From: Microbacterium sp. zg-B185
Lineage (GTDB): Bacteria > Actinomycetota > Actinomycetes > Actinomycetales > Microbacteriaceae
Direction: 5' to 3'
Length of the DNA stretch: 64,000 bases
Assembly (NCBI RefSeq): GCF_030246885.1
Contig: NZ_CP126739.1
Location: 186,001 to 250,000 of the forward strand
Of the stretch, positions 9,153-18,912 are shown one piece after another. The position numbers were made by a program, and so were the translations under genes. The notes under the pieces were generated by a model. The model searched no databases and was not told the DNA's origin. It was given only the letters and a program-made list of their open reading frames with translations. Position 1 is the stretch's first letter. Each line of letters opens with the position of its first letter.

Positions 9153-9158
9153 TAGACT
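9153..9158 (+). promoter_or_regulatory. -10 box of the lysS promoter
   Basis: TAGACT fits TANNNT and lies 28 bases before the lysS ATG, leaving room for a short leader with a CGAGGAG ribosome binding site at 9170-9176. Confidence 0.45.
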
Positions 9159-9186
9159 TGGGCCGACTTCCGAGGAGCCCGAAACG

Positions 9187-10710
9187 ATGAGCACTACGCC
9201 TGCGCCTGCCGACGCGAACGAGCCGACCGAGGAGGACGTCTTCGAGCAGAAGGCCGTGCGACTGGCCAAGCGCGAGCGGCTGATCGCCGAACGGCCGGAT
9301 GCCGCGGGCGGCGCGTATCCGGTCGCCGTGCCGATCACCGACACCATCCCCGCGCTTCGCGCCCGTTTCGGCGAGCTGGAAGCCGGCGCCGAGACCGGTG
9401 TGACCGCGGCCGTCGCCGGTCGCGTGGTCTTCAGCCGCAACACCGGCAAGCTGTGCTTCGCCACGCTGCAGGCCGGAGACGGCAGTCGCATCCAGGCGAT
9501 GGTCTCGCTCGCCGGCGTAGGCGAGGAGTCGCTGCAGCGCTGGAAGGACCTGGTCGACCTGGGCGACCACGTCTTCGTGCGCGGTGAGGTCATCTCCAGC
9601 CGTCGCGGCGAGCTGTCCATCATGGTGTCGGACTGGCAGATCGCCGCCAAGGCGATCCTGCCCCTGCCCAACATGTACAGCGAGCTCTCCGAGGAGAGCC
9701 GCGTGCGCAGCCGGTACCTGGATCTGATCGTGCGCGACCGGGCACGGGAGACGGTGCGGGCGCGCGCGAAGGTCAACGCGTCCCTGCGCCAGACGTTCAC
9801 CGACCGCGGCTACATCGAGGTCGAGACGCCGATGCTGCAGGTCCAGCACGGCGGCGCATCTGCCCGCCCCTTCGTGACCCACTCGAACGCGTTCGACACC
9901 GAGCTGTACCTGCGCATCGCTCCGGAGCTGTTCCTCAAGCGCGCCGTCGTCGGCGGGCTCGACCGGGTGTTCGAGATCAACCGCAACTTCCGCAACGAGG
10001 GAGCGGACTCCACCCACAGTCCGGAGTTCGCGATGCTCGAGTCCTACGAGGCGTACTCCGACTACAACGGCATCGCCGACCTGACGCAGGACCTCGTCCA
10101 GAACGCGGCTGTGGCCGTGGCCGGCTCCACCACCGTCACCTGGGCGGACGGGACCGAGTACGACCTCGGCGGCCAGTGGGACCGCATCTCGATGTACGAC
10201 TCGCTGTCGGCGGCATCCGGTGTTCCGATCACGCCCCAGACCTCGGTCGAGGACCTCCGGGCGCTCGTGGCCCGCGAGGGCATCGAGGAGCCGCCGCTGG
10301 CCACGCACGGCAAGCTCGTCGAGGAGCTGTGGGAGCATTTCGTCAAGCCCGGCCTGGTGCGTCCGACCTTCGTCATGGACTTCCCGCTGGACACCAGCCC
10401 GCTGGTGCGCGAGCACCGCTCGATCCCGGGCGTGGTGGAGAAGTGGGACCTTTACGTCCGCGGTTTCGAACTTGCGACCGGTTACTCGGAGCTCGTCGAT
10501 CCCGTCATCCAGCGCGAGCGGTTCACCGAGCAGGCCAAGCTCGCCGCACGCGGTGACGTGGAAGCCATGCGCGTGGACGAGGAGTTCCTCCGCGCTCTCG
10601 AGCACGGGATGCCGCCGTCGGGCGGCCTGGGGATGGGCATCGACCGTCTGCTGATGGCGATCACCGGTCTCGGCATCCGCGAGACGATCCTCTTCCCGCT
10701 GGTGAAGTAG
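9187..10710 (+). CDS. lysS: lysyl-tRNA synthetase, class II
   Basis: The enzyme charges tRNA-Lys in the cytoplasm. The 507-residue protein has an N-terminal OB-fold anticodon-binding domain (about residues 60-165), then the class II core with motif 1 around YIEVETPML, motif 2 FRNEGADSTHSPEF with its ATP-binding arginine, and motif 3 GGLGMGIDRLLM near the C-terminus. The ATG at 9187 has CGAGGAG at the right distance. The first 20 residues are Ala/Glu/Pro-rich and probably disordered. Length is normal. Confidence 0.96.
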   Translation: MSTTPAPADANEPTEEDVFEQKAVRLAKRERLIAERPDAAGGAYPVAVPITDTIPALRARFGELEAGAETGVTAAVAGRVVFSRNTGKLCFATLQAGDGSRIQAMVSLAGVGEESLQRWKDLVDLGDHVFVRGEVISSRRGELSIMVSDWQIAAKAILPLPNMYSELSEESRVRSRYLDLIVRDRARETVRARAKVNASLRQTFTDRGYIEVETPMLQVQHGGASARPFVTHSNAFDTELYLRIAPELFLKRAVVGGLDRVFEINRNFRNEGADSTHSPEFAMLESYEAYSDYNGIADLTQDLVQNAAVAVAGSTTVTWADGTEYDLGGQWDRISMYDSLSAASGVPITPQTSVEDLRALVAREGIEEPPLATHGKLVEELWEHFVKPGLVRPTFVMDFPLDTSPLVREHRSIPGVVEKWDLYVRGFELATGYSELVDPVIQRERFTEQAKLAARGDVEAMRVDEEFLRALEHGMPPSGGLGMGIDRLLMAITGLGIRETILFPLVK

Positions 10711-10743
10711 CACCGCACCGCGCGGCGAGCCAGGCGGCACGCG

Positions 10744-11934
10744 TCACCTGCGCCGGAACGCCCAGTCCGGCAGATGCCCGGCATAGACGAAGGAGCGCAC
10801 GATCTCGGCCAGCCCGTGCTCCGGCTCGATCCGGCATGCCCGCGCCGCGTAGCTCTCGGCGTGGGTGGAGCGGCCCAGCGCCCACGCCAGCCACGCGCAC
10901 GTGGCGAGGGGTCCCGGCCGCTCCGCGCGCGGTGCGGCCGCCGCGATGCGTCGAGAGAGGGCGAGCGCCGCTTCGAGCCGGTCGGGATCCGGCCGCTCGC
11001 CCTCTCCCCACATCTGCATCGCCAGATGGGCGGGGTACTCCTCACCCGCCTCCCAGCGCAGCTGCGCATCCAGGGCTTCATCGCCCGCAGCCATGCCGCC
11101 GCTCCACTGGACGAGCGCGATGTCGCGCAGCGCGGGGCGCCCGAGGCACCACACCAGTGCCGCCGCCTGGAACGGGGCCAGACATCCGGGATCCCACCCC
11201 AGCGACTCCTCGAACAGCGTCGGGAGATCATCCAGCGTGCACACAGCGGCCAGCGCGCGGGGATCGACGCGGTGCTGGTCTGCGGATCCGGCCACGGATG
11301 CCGCGGCATCCGTCCGCCCGTCCCCGGATGCCGTCCCGCCCGGTCGCCGCGCACCGGAGTCCGGACCGCACAGCAGCCTGACCGCATCCTCCAGCGACGC
11401 GAGCGCGTCGGCCGTTCGCGCCCTCTCATCCCGCGGGACGCGCGGCAGCTCGGCGCCGGTGGCCTGATCTCCCGCGGTCACCGACAGCGCTGCGGCACTC
11501 TCGGGCGCCGCGCCGAGCTCGGCCAGGGCACGGCCGGACGGCGGGCACGAAGGATCGAACGCGGAGCCCCAGCCGTCCGCCGCGACGCACAGCGCGTCGG
11601 TCAGCCGGATGCCGCACGCGTCGGCACGGCGTTCGAGCGCCGTGATCAGATCGCGGTGCGGCAGTCCCGCGGCGGCGAAGACAGCGTCGGTGTACGCAAC
11701 CGCGGCCACCGCATCCGCGTCGGGCAAGCGGCAGACCATGCCCACCAGGGTCGCGGTGAACCGATCCAGGTCGTCGAGGTCGGCAGTGCCGGGCAGATCG
11801 AACCGCATCGCACCGATGCTCCGCGACCCGGAGAAGGGAACCAGAACGAGGCTGCGGGTGGGGTGATAGCCGAGCATCTGGGGCACGAAGGAGAGGAATT
11901 GCGCCGCATTCGCGGCTGTGACGGTCGTGGTCAT
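10744..11934 (-). CDS. DUF4192 family protein
   Basis: The 396-residue protein begins MTTTVTAANAAQFLSFVPQMLGYHPTRSLVLVPF, which is the signature opening of the DUF4192 family, an actinobacterial group with no assigned function. The start at 11934 was chosen for that reason; the frame is open another 38 codons but the extra residues are Pro/Arg-rich and not family-like. The C-terminal third contains TPR-like helices (ERPGPLATCAWLAWALGRSTHAESYAARA). No membrane segment or signal peptide. It is convergent with lysS and divergent from the small membrane protein at 12047. Confidence 0.8.
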   Translation of the reverse strand: MTTTVTAANAAQFLSFVPQMLGYHPTRSLVLVPFSGSRSIGAMRFDLPGTADLDDLDRFTATLVGMVCRLPDADAVAAVAYTDAVFAAAGLPHRDLITALERRADACGIRLTDALCVAADGWGSAFDPSCPPSGRALAELGAAPESAAALSVTAGDQATGAELPRVPRDERARTADALASLEDAVRLLCGPDSGARRPGGTASGDGRTDAAASVAGSADQHRVDPRALAAVCTLDDLPTLFEESLGWDPGCLAPFQAAALVWCLGRPALRDIALVQWSGGMAAGDEALDAQLRWEAGEEYPAHLAMQMWGEGERPDPDRLEAALALSRRIAAAAPRAERPGPLATCAWLAWALGRSTHAESYAARACRIEPEHGLAEIVRSFVYAGHLPDWAFRRR

Positions 11935-12046
11935 GAGTCGAGCTTGGGTCGTCCCGGGCCGGCGCGAACGGGCTTGGGTCCGCACTGGGGAAGGGTCGGT
12001 GGCCGCACCGGGGTGGGGAGGAACCGCTGGACGGTATCCTGGAGGC

Positions 12047-12238
12047 ATGGATAGCTACTGGGTCGCGGTGTTCTGGTCGCTGCTGCCCACGGTCGTGGTG
12101 AGCGGGCTGTTCTTCTTCATCCTCCGCAGCATCCTGCGCAGCGACCGCACCGAGCGTCGCGTGTACGCGCGGGTGGAGGCGCAGGAGCGGGCCAAGCGGG
12201 GTCTGCCCCCGGCGCCGTCGGCGGCGTCCGAGCGCTGA
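12047..12238 (+). CDS. small membrane protein
   Basis: The 63-residue protein has one hydrophobic helix (about residues 6-27) followed by a strongly charged tail RSDRTERRVYARVEAQERAKRG. It is a conserved type of short Microbacteriaceae protein by appearance, but I cannot name a family. TATCCT lies 7 bases before the ATG, so the message is likely leaderless, although GGAGG also directly precedes the start codon. The gene is divergent from the DUF4192 gene. Confidence 0.65.
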   Translation: MDSYWVAVFWSLLPTVVVSGLFFFILRSILRSDRTERRVYARVEAQERAKRGLPPAPSAASER

Positions 12239-12287
12239 GTCGTTCTCCCGTACGCTGGGGGAACGTCCGGGCGGGGGAGGCCACTTG

Positions 12288-13751
12288 ATGACTGTCACGT
12301 TCGACGCGACGTGGTGGCTGATCCTCGTCTTCGTCACGGACATCGCCATCCGCATCGCGGCAGTCATCATCGTGCCGCGCAACCGCCGCCCGACCGCAGC
12401 GATGGCATGGCTGCTGGCGATCTACTTCATCCCCCTGATCGGGGTCTTCCTCTTCCTGCTCATCGGCAATCCGCGGCTTCCGCGCAAACGCCGCCGCATG
12501 CAGCAGCAGATCAACACGTACATCCAGGACACGAGCGCCTCGCTGGATTTCGGGACGCTGCGCCCGCACGCCCCGGACTGGTTCACCTCGCTGGTGACGC
12601 TCAACCGCAACCTCGGCGCGATGCCCTTGGCCGGCGACAACGCGGCGCACCTGATCTCGGACTACCAGCAGAGTCTGGACGAGATGGCCGCGGCCATCCG
12701 GCAGGCCACCCGGTACGTGCACATCGAGTTCTACATCCTGCAGACCGACCCGTCCACGGACAACCTGTTCCGCGCGATGGAGGAGGTCGCCGCGCGCGGG
12801 GTCACGGTGCGGGTGCTGCTGGATCACTGGGCCAACCGCGGCAAGCCGTTCTACAAGGAGACCTTGAAGCGGCTGGATGCGATGGGGGCCCAATGGCACC
12901 TGATGCTGCCGGTGCAGCCGTTCAAGGGCAAATATCAGCGGCCCGATCTGCGCAACCACCGCAAGCTTCTGGTGATCGACGGCAACGTCGCCTTCATGGG
13001 TTCGCAGAACGTCACGGACTCCACCTACAACCTGAAGAAGAACATCAAACGCGGTCTGCACTGGGTCGACCTGATGGCCCGGCTGGAGGGACCGGTCGTC
13101 GCTTCGGTGAACGCCGTCTTCCTCTCGGACTGGTTCAGCGAGACCGGTGAGATCCTCACCGACGAGATCGACCTGTTCAATGTGTCCTCCGGGCCCGGGG
13201 ATCTGGACTGCCAGATCATCCCCTCCGGCCCCGGCTTCGAATTCGAGAACAATCTGCGGCTGTTCCTCGCACTGATCTACTACGCCCAGCGCAAGGTGAT
13301 CATCGTCAGCCCCTACTTCGTGCCGGACGAAGCGCTTCTCCTCGCGATCACCACCGCCTGCCATCGTGGGCTGCACGTGGAGCTGTTCGTCTCCGAGGAG
13401 GGCGATCAGGCGATCGTCTACCACGCCCAGCGCAGCTACTACGAGGTGCTGCTGCGCGCAGGAGTGAAGATCTGGATGTACCGCAAGCCCTACATCCTGC
13501 ACAGCAAGTCGATGACGATCGACGACGGGTTCGGCATCATCGGCTCCAGCAACATGGACATGCGCTCGTTCGGTCTGAACATGGAGATCTCGATGCTCGT
13601 GCGCGGAGAGCAGTTCGTCACCGAGATGCGCGACGTCGAAGCGAGCTACCGTGCGCTGAGCCGCCAGCTCACCCTGGAGGAGTGGGAGAAGCAGCCCCTG
13701 CGCTCCACCGTGCTGGACAACCTGGCGCGCCTCACCTCCGCGCTGCAATAG
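12288..13751 (+). CDS. cls: cardiolipin synthase (phospholipase D family)
   Basis: The 487-residue membrane enzyme joins two phosphatidylglycerols to cardiolipin. Two N-terminal helices (about residues 7-28 and 37-57) match the PLDc_N anchor. Two HKD motifs are intact: HRKLLVID (His224, Lys226, Asp231) and HSKSMTID (His405, Lys407, Asp412), each followed by a G-S-x-N motif. The ATG at 12288 has GGGGGAGG 7 bases upstream; a TACGCT -10 box lies at 12251-12256. The neighbouring genes give no functional link. Confidence 0.93.
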   Translation: MTVTFDATWWLILVFVTDIAIRIAAVIIVPRNRRPTAAMAWLLAIYFIPLIGVFLFLLIGNPRLPRKRRRMQQQINTYIQDTSASLDFGTLRPHAPDWFTSLVTLNRNLGAMPLAGDNAAHLISDYQQSLDEMAAAIRQATRYVHIEFYILQTDPSTDNLFRAMEEVAARGVTVRVLLDHWANRGKPFYKETLKRLDAMGAQWHLMLPVQPFKGKYQRPDLRNHRKLLVIDGNVAFMGSQNVTDSTYNLKKNIKRGLHWVDLMARLEGPVVASVNAVFLSDWFSETGEILTDEIDLFNVSSGPGDLDCQIIPSGPGFEFENNLRLFLALIYYAQRKVIIVSPYFVPDEALLLAITTACHRGLHVELFVSEEGDQAIVYHAQRSYYEVLLRAGVKIWMYRKPYILHSKSMTIDDGFGIIGSSNMDMRSFGLNMEISMLVRGEQFVTEMRDVEASYRALSRQLTLEEWEKQPLRSTVLDNLARLTSALQ

Positions 13752-13803
13752 CTCCGGCGCCGTGACCCGGCCGTGACCGGATTCCCTGGCGAAGTCCAGT
13801 CGC

Positions 13804-14541
13804 ATGCAGGACACTCGGGTCATGATCGCCTCGCACCGTCTGCTCGCCCTGCCCGTTGCCGTGCTGCTGACCGGCCTCGCCCTCGCCGGATGCGCTGCTC
13901 CGGTCGCCGGCGCCCCGTCCTCCAGCCCAGCTGCGGGGGGAGGAGAGGAGCAGGAGATCGACGCCGCCTGGCTGGACGACGGGCGGATGATCGGCCTGGT
14001 CACCCAGGGCAGCTCTGGCTGCGTCCCCACCGCGGAGGATGCGACGCTCGACGGCTCGGTGCTGACTGTGACCCTTGTCGGGCCGGATGCCGACACCGCC
14101 TGCACCGCGGACTACGGCCCTCGTGTGTCGTTGGTCGTGCTGCCTGCGGGTGTGGACCCCACCCAGGATCTGGAGATCCGGGTCACCGGCGACGGGTGGC
14201 GCGGCGACACCGATCTGGACGGTGTCCCGGGCCTCACCGCCGGCGGTCCGACCGACTACGCGCCCAGCGCCGGGTGGACCGATGCGGACGGCCAGTTCGT
14301 GATCCTCACGTGGGGATCCTCGACCTGCGCGCCGATGGTCGAGACGGTCACCCTCTCCGGCCCGTCCGAGGTCACCGTCCTGTTCGCCACGCCGCCGACG
14401 GATCAGGTGTGCACGATGGACCTGGCCCCGCGTGCGGTGCTCGCCGTCGCCGAGGGTCTGGCCGATGACGCCGAGACCTTCGCGGTGCTGACCGGCGCGG
14501 AGTTCGACAACGTGCGGATCCCCATCGTCGGCGAGCACTGA
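13804..14541 (+). CDS. secreted lipoprotein of unknown function
   Basis: The 245-residue protein has a typical lipoprotein signal peptide: Arg/His-containing start, hydrophobic stretch and lipobox LALAGC with the lipidated Cys at about residue 30. After an Ala/Ser/Pro linker the mature part has two similar halves, each with a W-x-D/DG-R or FVILTWGSSTC region and paired cysteines (SGCVPT...TACTADYGPR and STCAPM...QVCTMDLAPR). This suggests an internal duplication of a disulfide-stabilised beta domain. An alternative start is the ATG at 13822. A strong terminator hairpin follows. Confidence 0.7.
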   Translation: MQDTRVMIASHRLLALPVAVLLTGLALAGCAAPVAGAPSSSPAAGGGEEQEIDAAWLDDGRMIGLVTQGSSGCVPTAEDATLDGSVLTVTLVGPDADTACTADYGPRVSLVVLPAGVDPTQDLEIRVTGDGWRGDTDLDGVPGLTAGGPTDYAPSAGWTDADGQFVILTWGSSTCAPMVETVTLSGPSEVTVLFATPPTDQVCTMDLAPRAVLAVAEGLADDAETFAVLTGAEFDNVRIPIVGEH

Positions 14542-14548
14542 CCTCGGT

Positions 14549-14582
14549 GTGATCGGATGCCGCGGCCTCGGCATCCGATCAC
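14549..14582. terminator. bidirectional terminator hairpin
   Basis: The 14-base arms GTGATCGGATGCCG (14549-14562) and CGGCATCCGATCAC (14569-14582) are perfect complements around the loop CGGCCT. The hairpin lies between the convergent lipoprotein gene and the XRE regulator and can serve both. Confidence 0.8.
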
Positions 14583-14617
14583 GGTTCGCGCTGCTCGGGG
14601 TCGGTCGCAGGGCGCCA

Positions 14618-14857
14618 TCACGGTTCGCGCAGGACGAGGAGCTCGCCGACCTGGCACTCCAGGACGCGGCAGATCGCAGCGAGTGTGGAGTAGCGGATCG
14701 CCCGAGCGCGGTCGTTCTTGAGCACCGAGAGGTTGACGACCGAGACGCCGACCAGCTCGGACAGTCGGGTCAGCGTCATCCCCTTGTCCTCGAGCAGTTC
14801 GTCCAGTCGGCAGTGGATGCCGCTCGGTCCGTCCTCGTCGGACTCCGCGGGAGTCAC
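14618..14857 (-). CDS. XRE-family transcriptional regulator
   Basis: The 79-residue protein is essentially one Cro/C1-type helix-turn-helix: LDELLEDKGMTLTRLSELVGVSVVNLSVLKNDRARAIRYSTLAAICRVLECQVGELL. Small XRE regulators of this YozG type are commonly paired with DUF2975 membrane proteins, which is exactly the arrangement here. It starts at a GTG whose first bases overlap the stop of the preceding gene (GTGA), so it is coupled as the last gene of a three-gene operon. Likely an autoregulator; palindromes upstream of the operon are candidate sites. Confidence 0.8.
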   Translation of the reverse strand: MTPAESDEDGPSGIHCRLDELLEDKGMTLTRLSELVGVSVVNLSVLKNDRARAIRYSTLAAICRVLECQVGELLVLREP

Positions 14858-15465
14858 ACGAGTCCTTCACTGTCGCGCTGCATCCGGATGCCGCGGCGGA
14901 ACGCGAGCGAGATGAGTCCCAGCGCCATCGCGGCGATCCAGATCGGGATGAACGGCGCTGCCACCGCCCACGAAGGCGGGACGTATCCGGACAGGCCCGC
15001 GGCGGCCAGCACCCCGTTCCGGCCGAACGTCTCGAGCATGTAGACCGCGAGCGCCCCGCCGAGCATGGTCCACGCCGCGGCGTCGAGCAGTCGGGGATTG
15101 CCCCTGTCGAAGAATCGCCCGTGCAGGAACCGCACCGTCAGCGTCGCGAACACGGCGATCACGGCCAACCAGGCCAGTGCTCCCACGACGATCGAAAGCC
15201 CCAGTGACACTGTCGAGACGGAGTTGACTCCTCGGGCGACGATGTCTCCCGCGGTCACGTGCACGCTCGTGACCTGCTCGCCTTCTGCCGGGGAGAAGTC
15301 CACTGGGACGCCCGGGAAGGGCACCCCCGCCACCAGGCCGGCCGGGGTGAACGTCTCCAGCCACCGGATCACCGTCGTCACGACCACCACGACGGCCAGC
15401 GCCACCGCGGCGATCAGCGGAGCCATGAGGTCCGCCCGCTCCCTGCGGGTGATCGCCTCGTTCAT
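14854..15465 (-). CDS. DUF2975-like membrane protein (second copy)
   Basis: The 203-residue protein has four membrane helices, with an extracellular loop after the first, and ends RRGIRMQRDSEGLV. It is a paralogue of the gene just upstream, which ends GRGQRLQRDTEGLI; the shared LQ/MQ-R-D-S/T-E-G-L-I/V tail resembles the end of DUF2975 proteins. The start at 15465 overlaps the upstream stop by ATGA and begins MNEAITRRERADLM. The function is unknown. The paralogue pair plus the XRE regulator forms a coupled module. Confidence 0.7.
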   Translation of the reverse strand: MNEAITRRERADLMAPLIAAVALAVVVVVTTVIRWLETFTPAGLVAGVPFPGVPVDFSPAEGEQVTSVHVTAGDIVARGVNSVSTVSLGLSIVVGALAWLAVIAVFATLTVRFLHGRFFDRGNPRLLDAAAWTMLGGALAVYMLETFGRNGVLAAAGLSGYVPPSWAVAAPFIPIWIAAMALGLISLAFRRGIRMQRDSEGLV

Positions 15466-16079
15466 CAGATCAGTCCTTCCGTGTCGCGCTGCAGGCGCTG
15501 CCCTCGGCCGAACACGAAGGACAGGGCGAGCACGGCGACCCCGGCCAGGAGGACGCCGGGCTCGAACGAGAAGGCCACCAGGAAGACATCGCCCGCGATC
15601 GGGTTGAGCTCGGAGGCGGCCATCATGCGTCCGAGCCCGCCCAGCCCGCCGGAGAGCAGGCTGCCCAGAAGCAGCGCACTCCCTGCGATCTGCGTCGCGA
15701 CGACCAAGGAGCGGTGGAAGGGGCGCTTCCACAGCAGCAGGAGGAAGAAGTAGGCCACCGCTCCGGCGGTGATGGCGGCGGTGAGTGCGCCGAAGCCCAC
15801 TCCGGCCGCGACCAGCCCCCGGGTGGAGTCGCTCAGGCCGGTCGCGATGACCCAGGCGGACTCGAACGTCGCCGACTCGATGCCCGCACCCCCGGCGGAT
15901 CCGACATGGGGGACCTCCGCGTCGGTGAGCAGACCCACCGGGGTGCGGCCTCCGGCCATGTGGGCGATCTGACGGAGGGGAGGCAGCAGCAGGAGCAGGC
16001 CGATGACCGCGGCCGCAGCCACGAACAGAGCGAGTGTGCCCCGCTCCATGGTCTTGGAAATGCTTTCGGGCGTGGTCAT
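15465..16079 (-). CDS. DUF2975-like membrane protein (first copy)
   Basis: The 204-residue protein has four membrane helices (about residues 15-33, 85-115, 125-150 and 170-190) and the LQRDTEGLI tail shared with its downstream neighbour. It starts at the ATG at 16079, with AAAGGGA about 10 bases upstream. It is the first gene of a three-gene coupled operon ending in an XRE regulator. Its upstream region, shared with divergent clpC, contains AT-rich palindromes unlike the rest of the DNA. Assignment to DUF2975 rests on size, topology, tail and partner and is not certain. Confidence 0.7.
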   Translation of the reverse strand: MTTPESISKTMERGTLALFVAAAAVIGLLLLLPPLRQIAHMAGGRTPVGLLTDAEVPHVGSAGGAGIESATFESAWVIATGLSDSTRGLVAAGVGFGALTAAITAGAVAYFFLLLLWKRPFHRSLVVATQIAGSALLLGSLLSGGLGGLGRMMAASELNPIAGDVFLVAFSFEPGVLLAGVAVLALSFVFGRGQRLQRDTEGLI

Positions 16080-16113
16080 CCGAGGAGTTCCCTTTCGCGT
16101 GACGACGTGTGTA

Positions 16114-16153
16114 TATCGATAATCGTTGTTATCGAAAGACGATATGCATATCG
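16114..16153. promoter_or_regulatory. operator palindromes upstream of the DUF2975/XRE operon
   Basis: Within 40 AT-rich bases there are TCGATAA-N6-TTATCGA (16116-16122 and 16129-16135) and the perfect 14-base palindrome CGATATGCATATCG (16140-16153). Both contain the half-site ATCGA/CGATA. They lie between the divergent membrane-protein operon and clpC and are good candidates for binding of the XRE regulator. Confidence 0.6.
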
Positions 16154-16308
16154 GATGCCGGTGTCAACCCGTGCCGATATCCGATCGCCCCGCCCGGTAG
16201 CCGGGCGCTATGCCCATGGCGAACACCGGCATAACGGCATCCCCCCGTCGTTACCCTCGATGTAAGGCGCTCGGTGCGCCCGTTGGCCCAGTGCCGGAGG
16301 AATGGATG

Positions 16309-18837
16309 ATGTTCGAGAGATTCACGGACCGTGCCCGTCGTGTTGTTGTGCTCGCCCAAGAAGAGGCGAAGATGCTCAACCACAACTACATCGGCACCGA
16401 GCACATCCTGCTCGGTCTGATCCATGAGGGTGAAGGTGTCGCCGCCAAGGCGCTCGAGTCGTTGGGCATCTCGCTCGACGCCGTGCGCGAGCAGGTGCAG
16501 GACATCATCGGCCAGGGTCAGCAGCAGCCGACCGGCCACATCCCGTTCACGCCGCGGGCCAAGAAGGTGCTCGAGCTGTCCCTGCGCGAAGCACTGCAAC
16601 TCGGTCACAACTACATCGGCACCGAGCACATCCTGCTCGGTCTGATCCGCGAAGGCGAGGGCGTCGCAGCCCAGGTGCTGGTCAAGCTCGGCGCCGACCT
16701 GAACAAGGTGCGCCAGCAGGTCATCCAGCTGCTCTCGGGCTACCAGGGCAAGGAACCCGCCGCCGTCAGCGGCGCCGCGCACGACAACACCCAAGCCGCT
16801 CAGGGAGGTTCTGCGGTGCTCGACCAGTTCGGTCGCAACCTGACGCAGGCTGCGCGCGAGAACAAGCTCGATCCGGTGATCGGGCGCGAAAAGGAGATCG
16901 AGCGGGTCATGCAGATCCTGTCTCGTCGCTCCAAGAACAACCCGGTGCTGATCGGAGAGCCCGGCGTCGGCAAGACCGCCGTCGTCGAAGGTCTCGCACA
17001 GGCGATCGTGAAGAACGACGTCCCCGAGACGCTCAAGGACAAGCAGGTCTACTCGCTCGACCTCGGCTCCCTCATCGCGGGTTCCCGCTACCGCGGTGAC
17101 TTCGAGGAGCGCCTGAAGAAGGTCACCAAGGAGATCCGCACGCGCGGCGACATCATCGTCTTCATCGACGAGATCCACACACTCGTGGGCGCCGGTGCCG
17201 CCGAGGGTGCCATCGACGCGGCATCCATCCTCAAGCCGCTCCTGGCCCGCGGAGAGCTGCAGACGATCGGCGCGACCACGCTCGATGAGTACCGCAAGCA
17301 CTTCGAGAAGGATGCCGCACTGGAGCGCCGCTTCCAGCCGATCCAGGTCGCCGAGCCGAGCCTTCCCCACGCGATCAACATCCTCAAGGGCCTGCGCGAC
17401 CGCTACGAGGCGCACCACAAGGTCCAGATCACCGACGGCGCGATCGTCGCCGCCGCGAATCTGGCCGACCGGTACGTCAGCGACCGCTTCCTGCCGGACA
17501 AGGCCATCGACCTGATCGACGAGGCCGGCGCCCGCCTGCGCCTGTCGATCCTCTCGTCGCCGCCCGAGCTGCGTGAATTCGACGACAAGATCGCGAAGGT
17601 GCGCGAGCAGAAGGAACAGGCCTCGGAGGACCAGGACTTCGAGAAGGCCGCATCGCTGCGCGACGAGGAGAAGTCGCTGCTGGCCGAGCGGCTGCGCCTG
17701 GAGAAGCAGTGGAAGAGCGGGGATGTGGCAACCCACGCCGTGGTCGACGAGGGTCTGATCGCGGAGGTCCTCGCGCAGGCCACCGGCATCCCGGTCTTCA
17801 AGCTCACCGAGGAGGAGTCCAGCCGTCTGGTCTTCATGGAGAAGGCCCTGCACCAGCGGGTCATCGGCCAGGAAGAGGCGATCTCGGCGCTTGCCAAGAC
17901 CATCCGCCGTCAGCGCGCCGGCCTGAAGGACCCGAAGCGTCCCTCCGGCTCGTTCATCTTCGCCGGTCCCACCGGCGTCGGAAAGACCGAGCTGGCCAAG
18001 GCGCTCGCGGAGTTCCTGTTCGACGACGAGGCTGCGCTGATCTCCCTGGACATGTCGGAGTTCGGTGAGAAGCACACGGTCTCGCGGCTGTTCGGTGCCC
18101 CTCCCGGTTTCGTCGGGTTCGAGGAGGGCGGACAGCTGACCGAGAAGGTGCGCCGCAAGCCGTTCTCGGTGGTGCTGTTCGACGAGATCGAGAAGGCCCA
18201 CCCGGACATCTTCAACTCTCTCCTGCAGATCCTGGAGGAGGGCCGTCTGACCGACGGTCAGGGTCGCGTCGTCGACTTCAAGAACACCGTCATCATCATG
18301 ACCACCAACCTGGGTGCACGCGACATCGCGGGCGGCCCGGTCGGGTTCCAGGTCGAGGGTGACACGGCCACGTCCTACGACCGGATGAAGGGCAAGGTGC
18401 AGGAAGAGCTCAAGCGGCACTTCAAGCCCGAGTTCCTCAACCGCGTCGATGACATCATCGTGTTCCCGCAGCTGAGCAAGCCGGAACTGATCCAGATCGT
18501 GGACCTGTTCACCAAGCGCCTCGGCGATCGCCTGTTGGATCGGGACATGACGATCGAGCTGTCCCAGGCCGCCAAGGAGAAGCTCATCGAGATCGGGTTC
18601 GACCCGGCACTGGGCGCGCGCCCCCTGCGTCGTGCCATGCAGCGCGAGGTCGAGGACCGTCTGTCCGAGCGCATCCTGCACGGTGAGCTGAACTCCGGCG
18701 ACCACGTCACGGTCGATGCCGTGAACGACGAGTTCGTCTTCGAGAACGGCCCGCGCGGCGACAAGGTCGCGGTCGGCATCACCACCGGCGGCGAGATCAG
18801 CTCGACACCCGACCTCGCGGTCGCGTCCGGCGAGTAG
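16309..18837 (+). CDS. clpC: ClpC AAA+ unfoldase, ATP-dependent Clp protease subunit
   Basis: The 842-residue cytoplasmic unfoldase feeds substrates to ClpP. It has two N-terminal Clp_N repeats (about residues 1-145, both with the [14 protein letters not shown] segment), first Walker A GEPGVGKT at about 216-223, a UVR/M domain with [26 protein letters not shown], and second Walker A GPTGVGKT at about 553-560. The tail is short. I start at the second of two adjacent ATGs ([17 protein letters not shown]); GGAGG lies 8 bases upstream. TACCCT at 16252-16257 may be the -10 box. A strong terminator follows. Confidence 0.96.
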   Translation: MFERFTDRARRVVVLAQEEAKMLNHNYIGTEHILLGLIHEGEGVAAKALESLGISLDAVREQVQDIIGQGQQQPTGHIPFTPRAKKVLELSLREALQLGHNYIGTEHILLGLIREGEGVAAQVLVKLGADLNKVRQQVIQLLSGYQGKEPAAVSGAAHDNTQAAQGGSAVLDQFGRNLTQAARENKLDPVIGREKEIERVMQILSRRSKNNPVLIGEPGVGKTAVVEGLAQAIVKNDVPETLKDKQVYSLDLGSLIAGSRYRGDFEERLKKVTKEIRTRGDIIVFIDEIHTLVGAGAAEGAIDAASILKPLLARGELQTIGATTLDEYRKHFEKDAALERRFQPIQVAEPSLPHAINILKGLRDRYEAHHKVQITDGAIVAAANLADRYVSDRFLPDKAIDLIDEAGARLRLSILSSPPELREFDDKIAKVREQKEQASEDQDFEKAASLRDEEKSLLAERLRLEKQWKSGDVATHAVVDEGLIAEVLAQATGIPVFKLTEEESSRLVFMEKALHQRVIGQEEAISALAKTIRRQRAGLKDPKRPSGSFIFAGPTGVGKTELAKALAEFLFDDEAALISLDMSEFGEKHTVSRLFGAPPGFVGFEEGGQLTEKVRRKPFSVVLFDEIEKAHPDIFNSLLQILEEGRLTDGQGRVVDFKNTVIIMTTNLGARDIAGGPVGFQVEGDTATSYDRMKGKVQEELKRHFKPEFLNRVDDIIVFPQLSKPELIQIVDLFTKRLGDRLLDRDMTIELSQAAKEKLIEIGFDPALGARPLRRAMQREVEDRLSERILHGELNSGDHVTVDAVNDEFVFENGPRGDKVAVGITTGGEISSTPDLAVASGE

Positions 18838-18860
18838 GACCGTCCCGGCCACGCCGGGGA

Positions 18861-18894
18861 ACGAAGAGCGGATGCTGCGGCATCCGCTCTTCGT
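18861..18894 (+). terminator. clpC terminator
   Basis: Perfect 15-base arms ACGAAGAGCGGATGC (18861-18875) and GCATCCGCTCTTCGT (18880-18894) enclose a TGCG loop, 24 bases after the clpC stop codon. Confidence 0.85.
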
Positions 18895-18912
18895 CGTCCA
18901 GCGCCGAGCCCT

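Noticed and set aside
9107..9187. panC between the DUF2520 gene and lysS
   Set aside because: Expected by gene order in other actinobacteria, but only 79 bases lie between; the gene is absent here.
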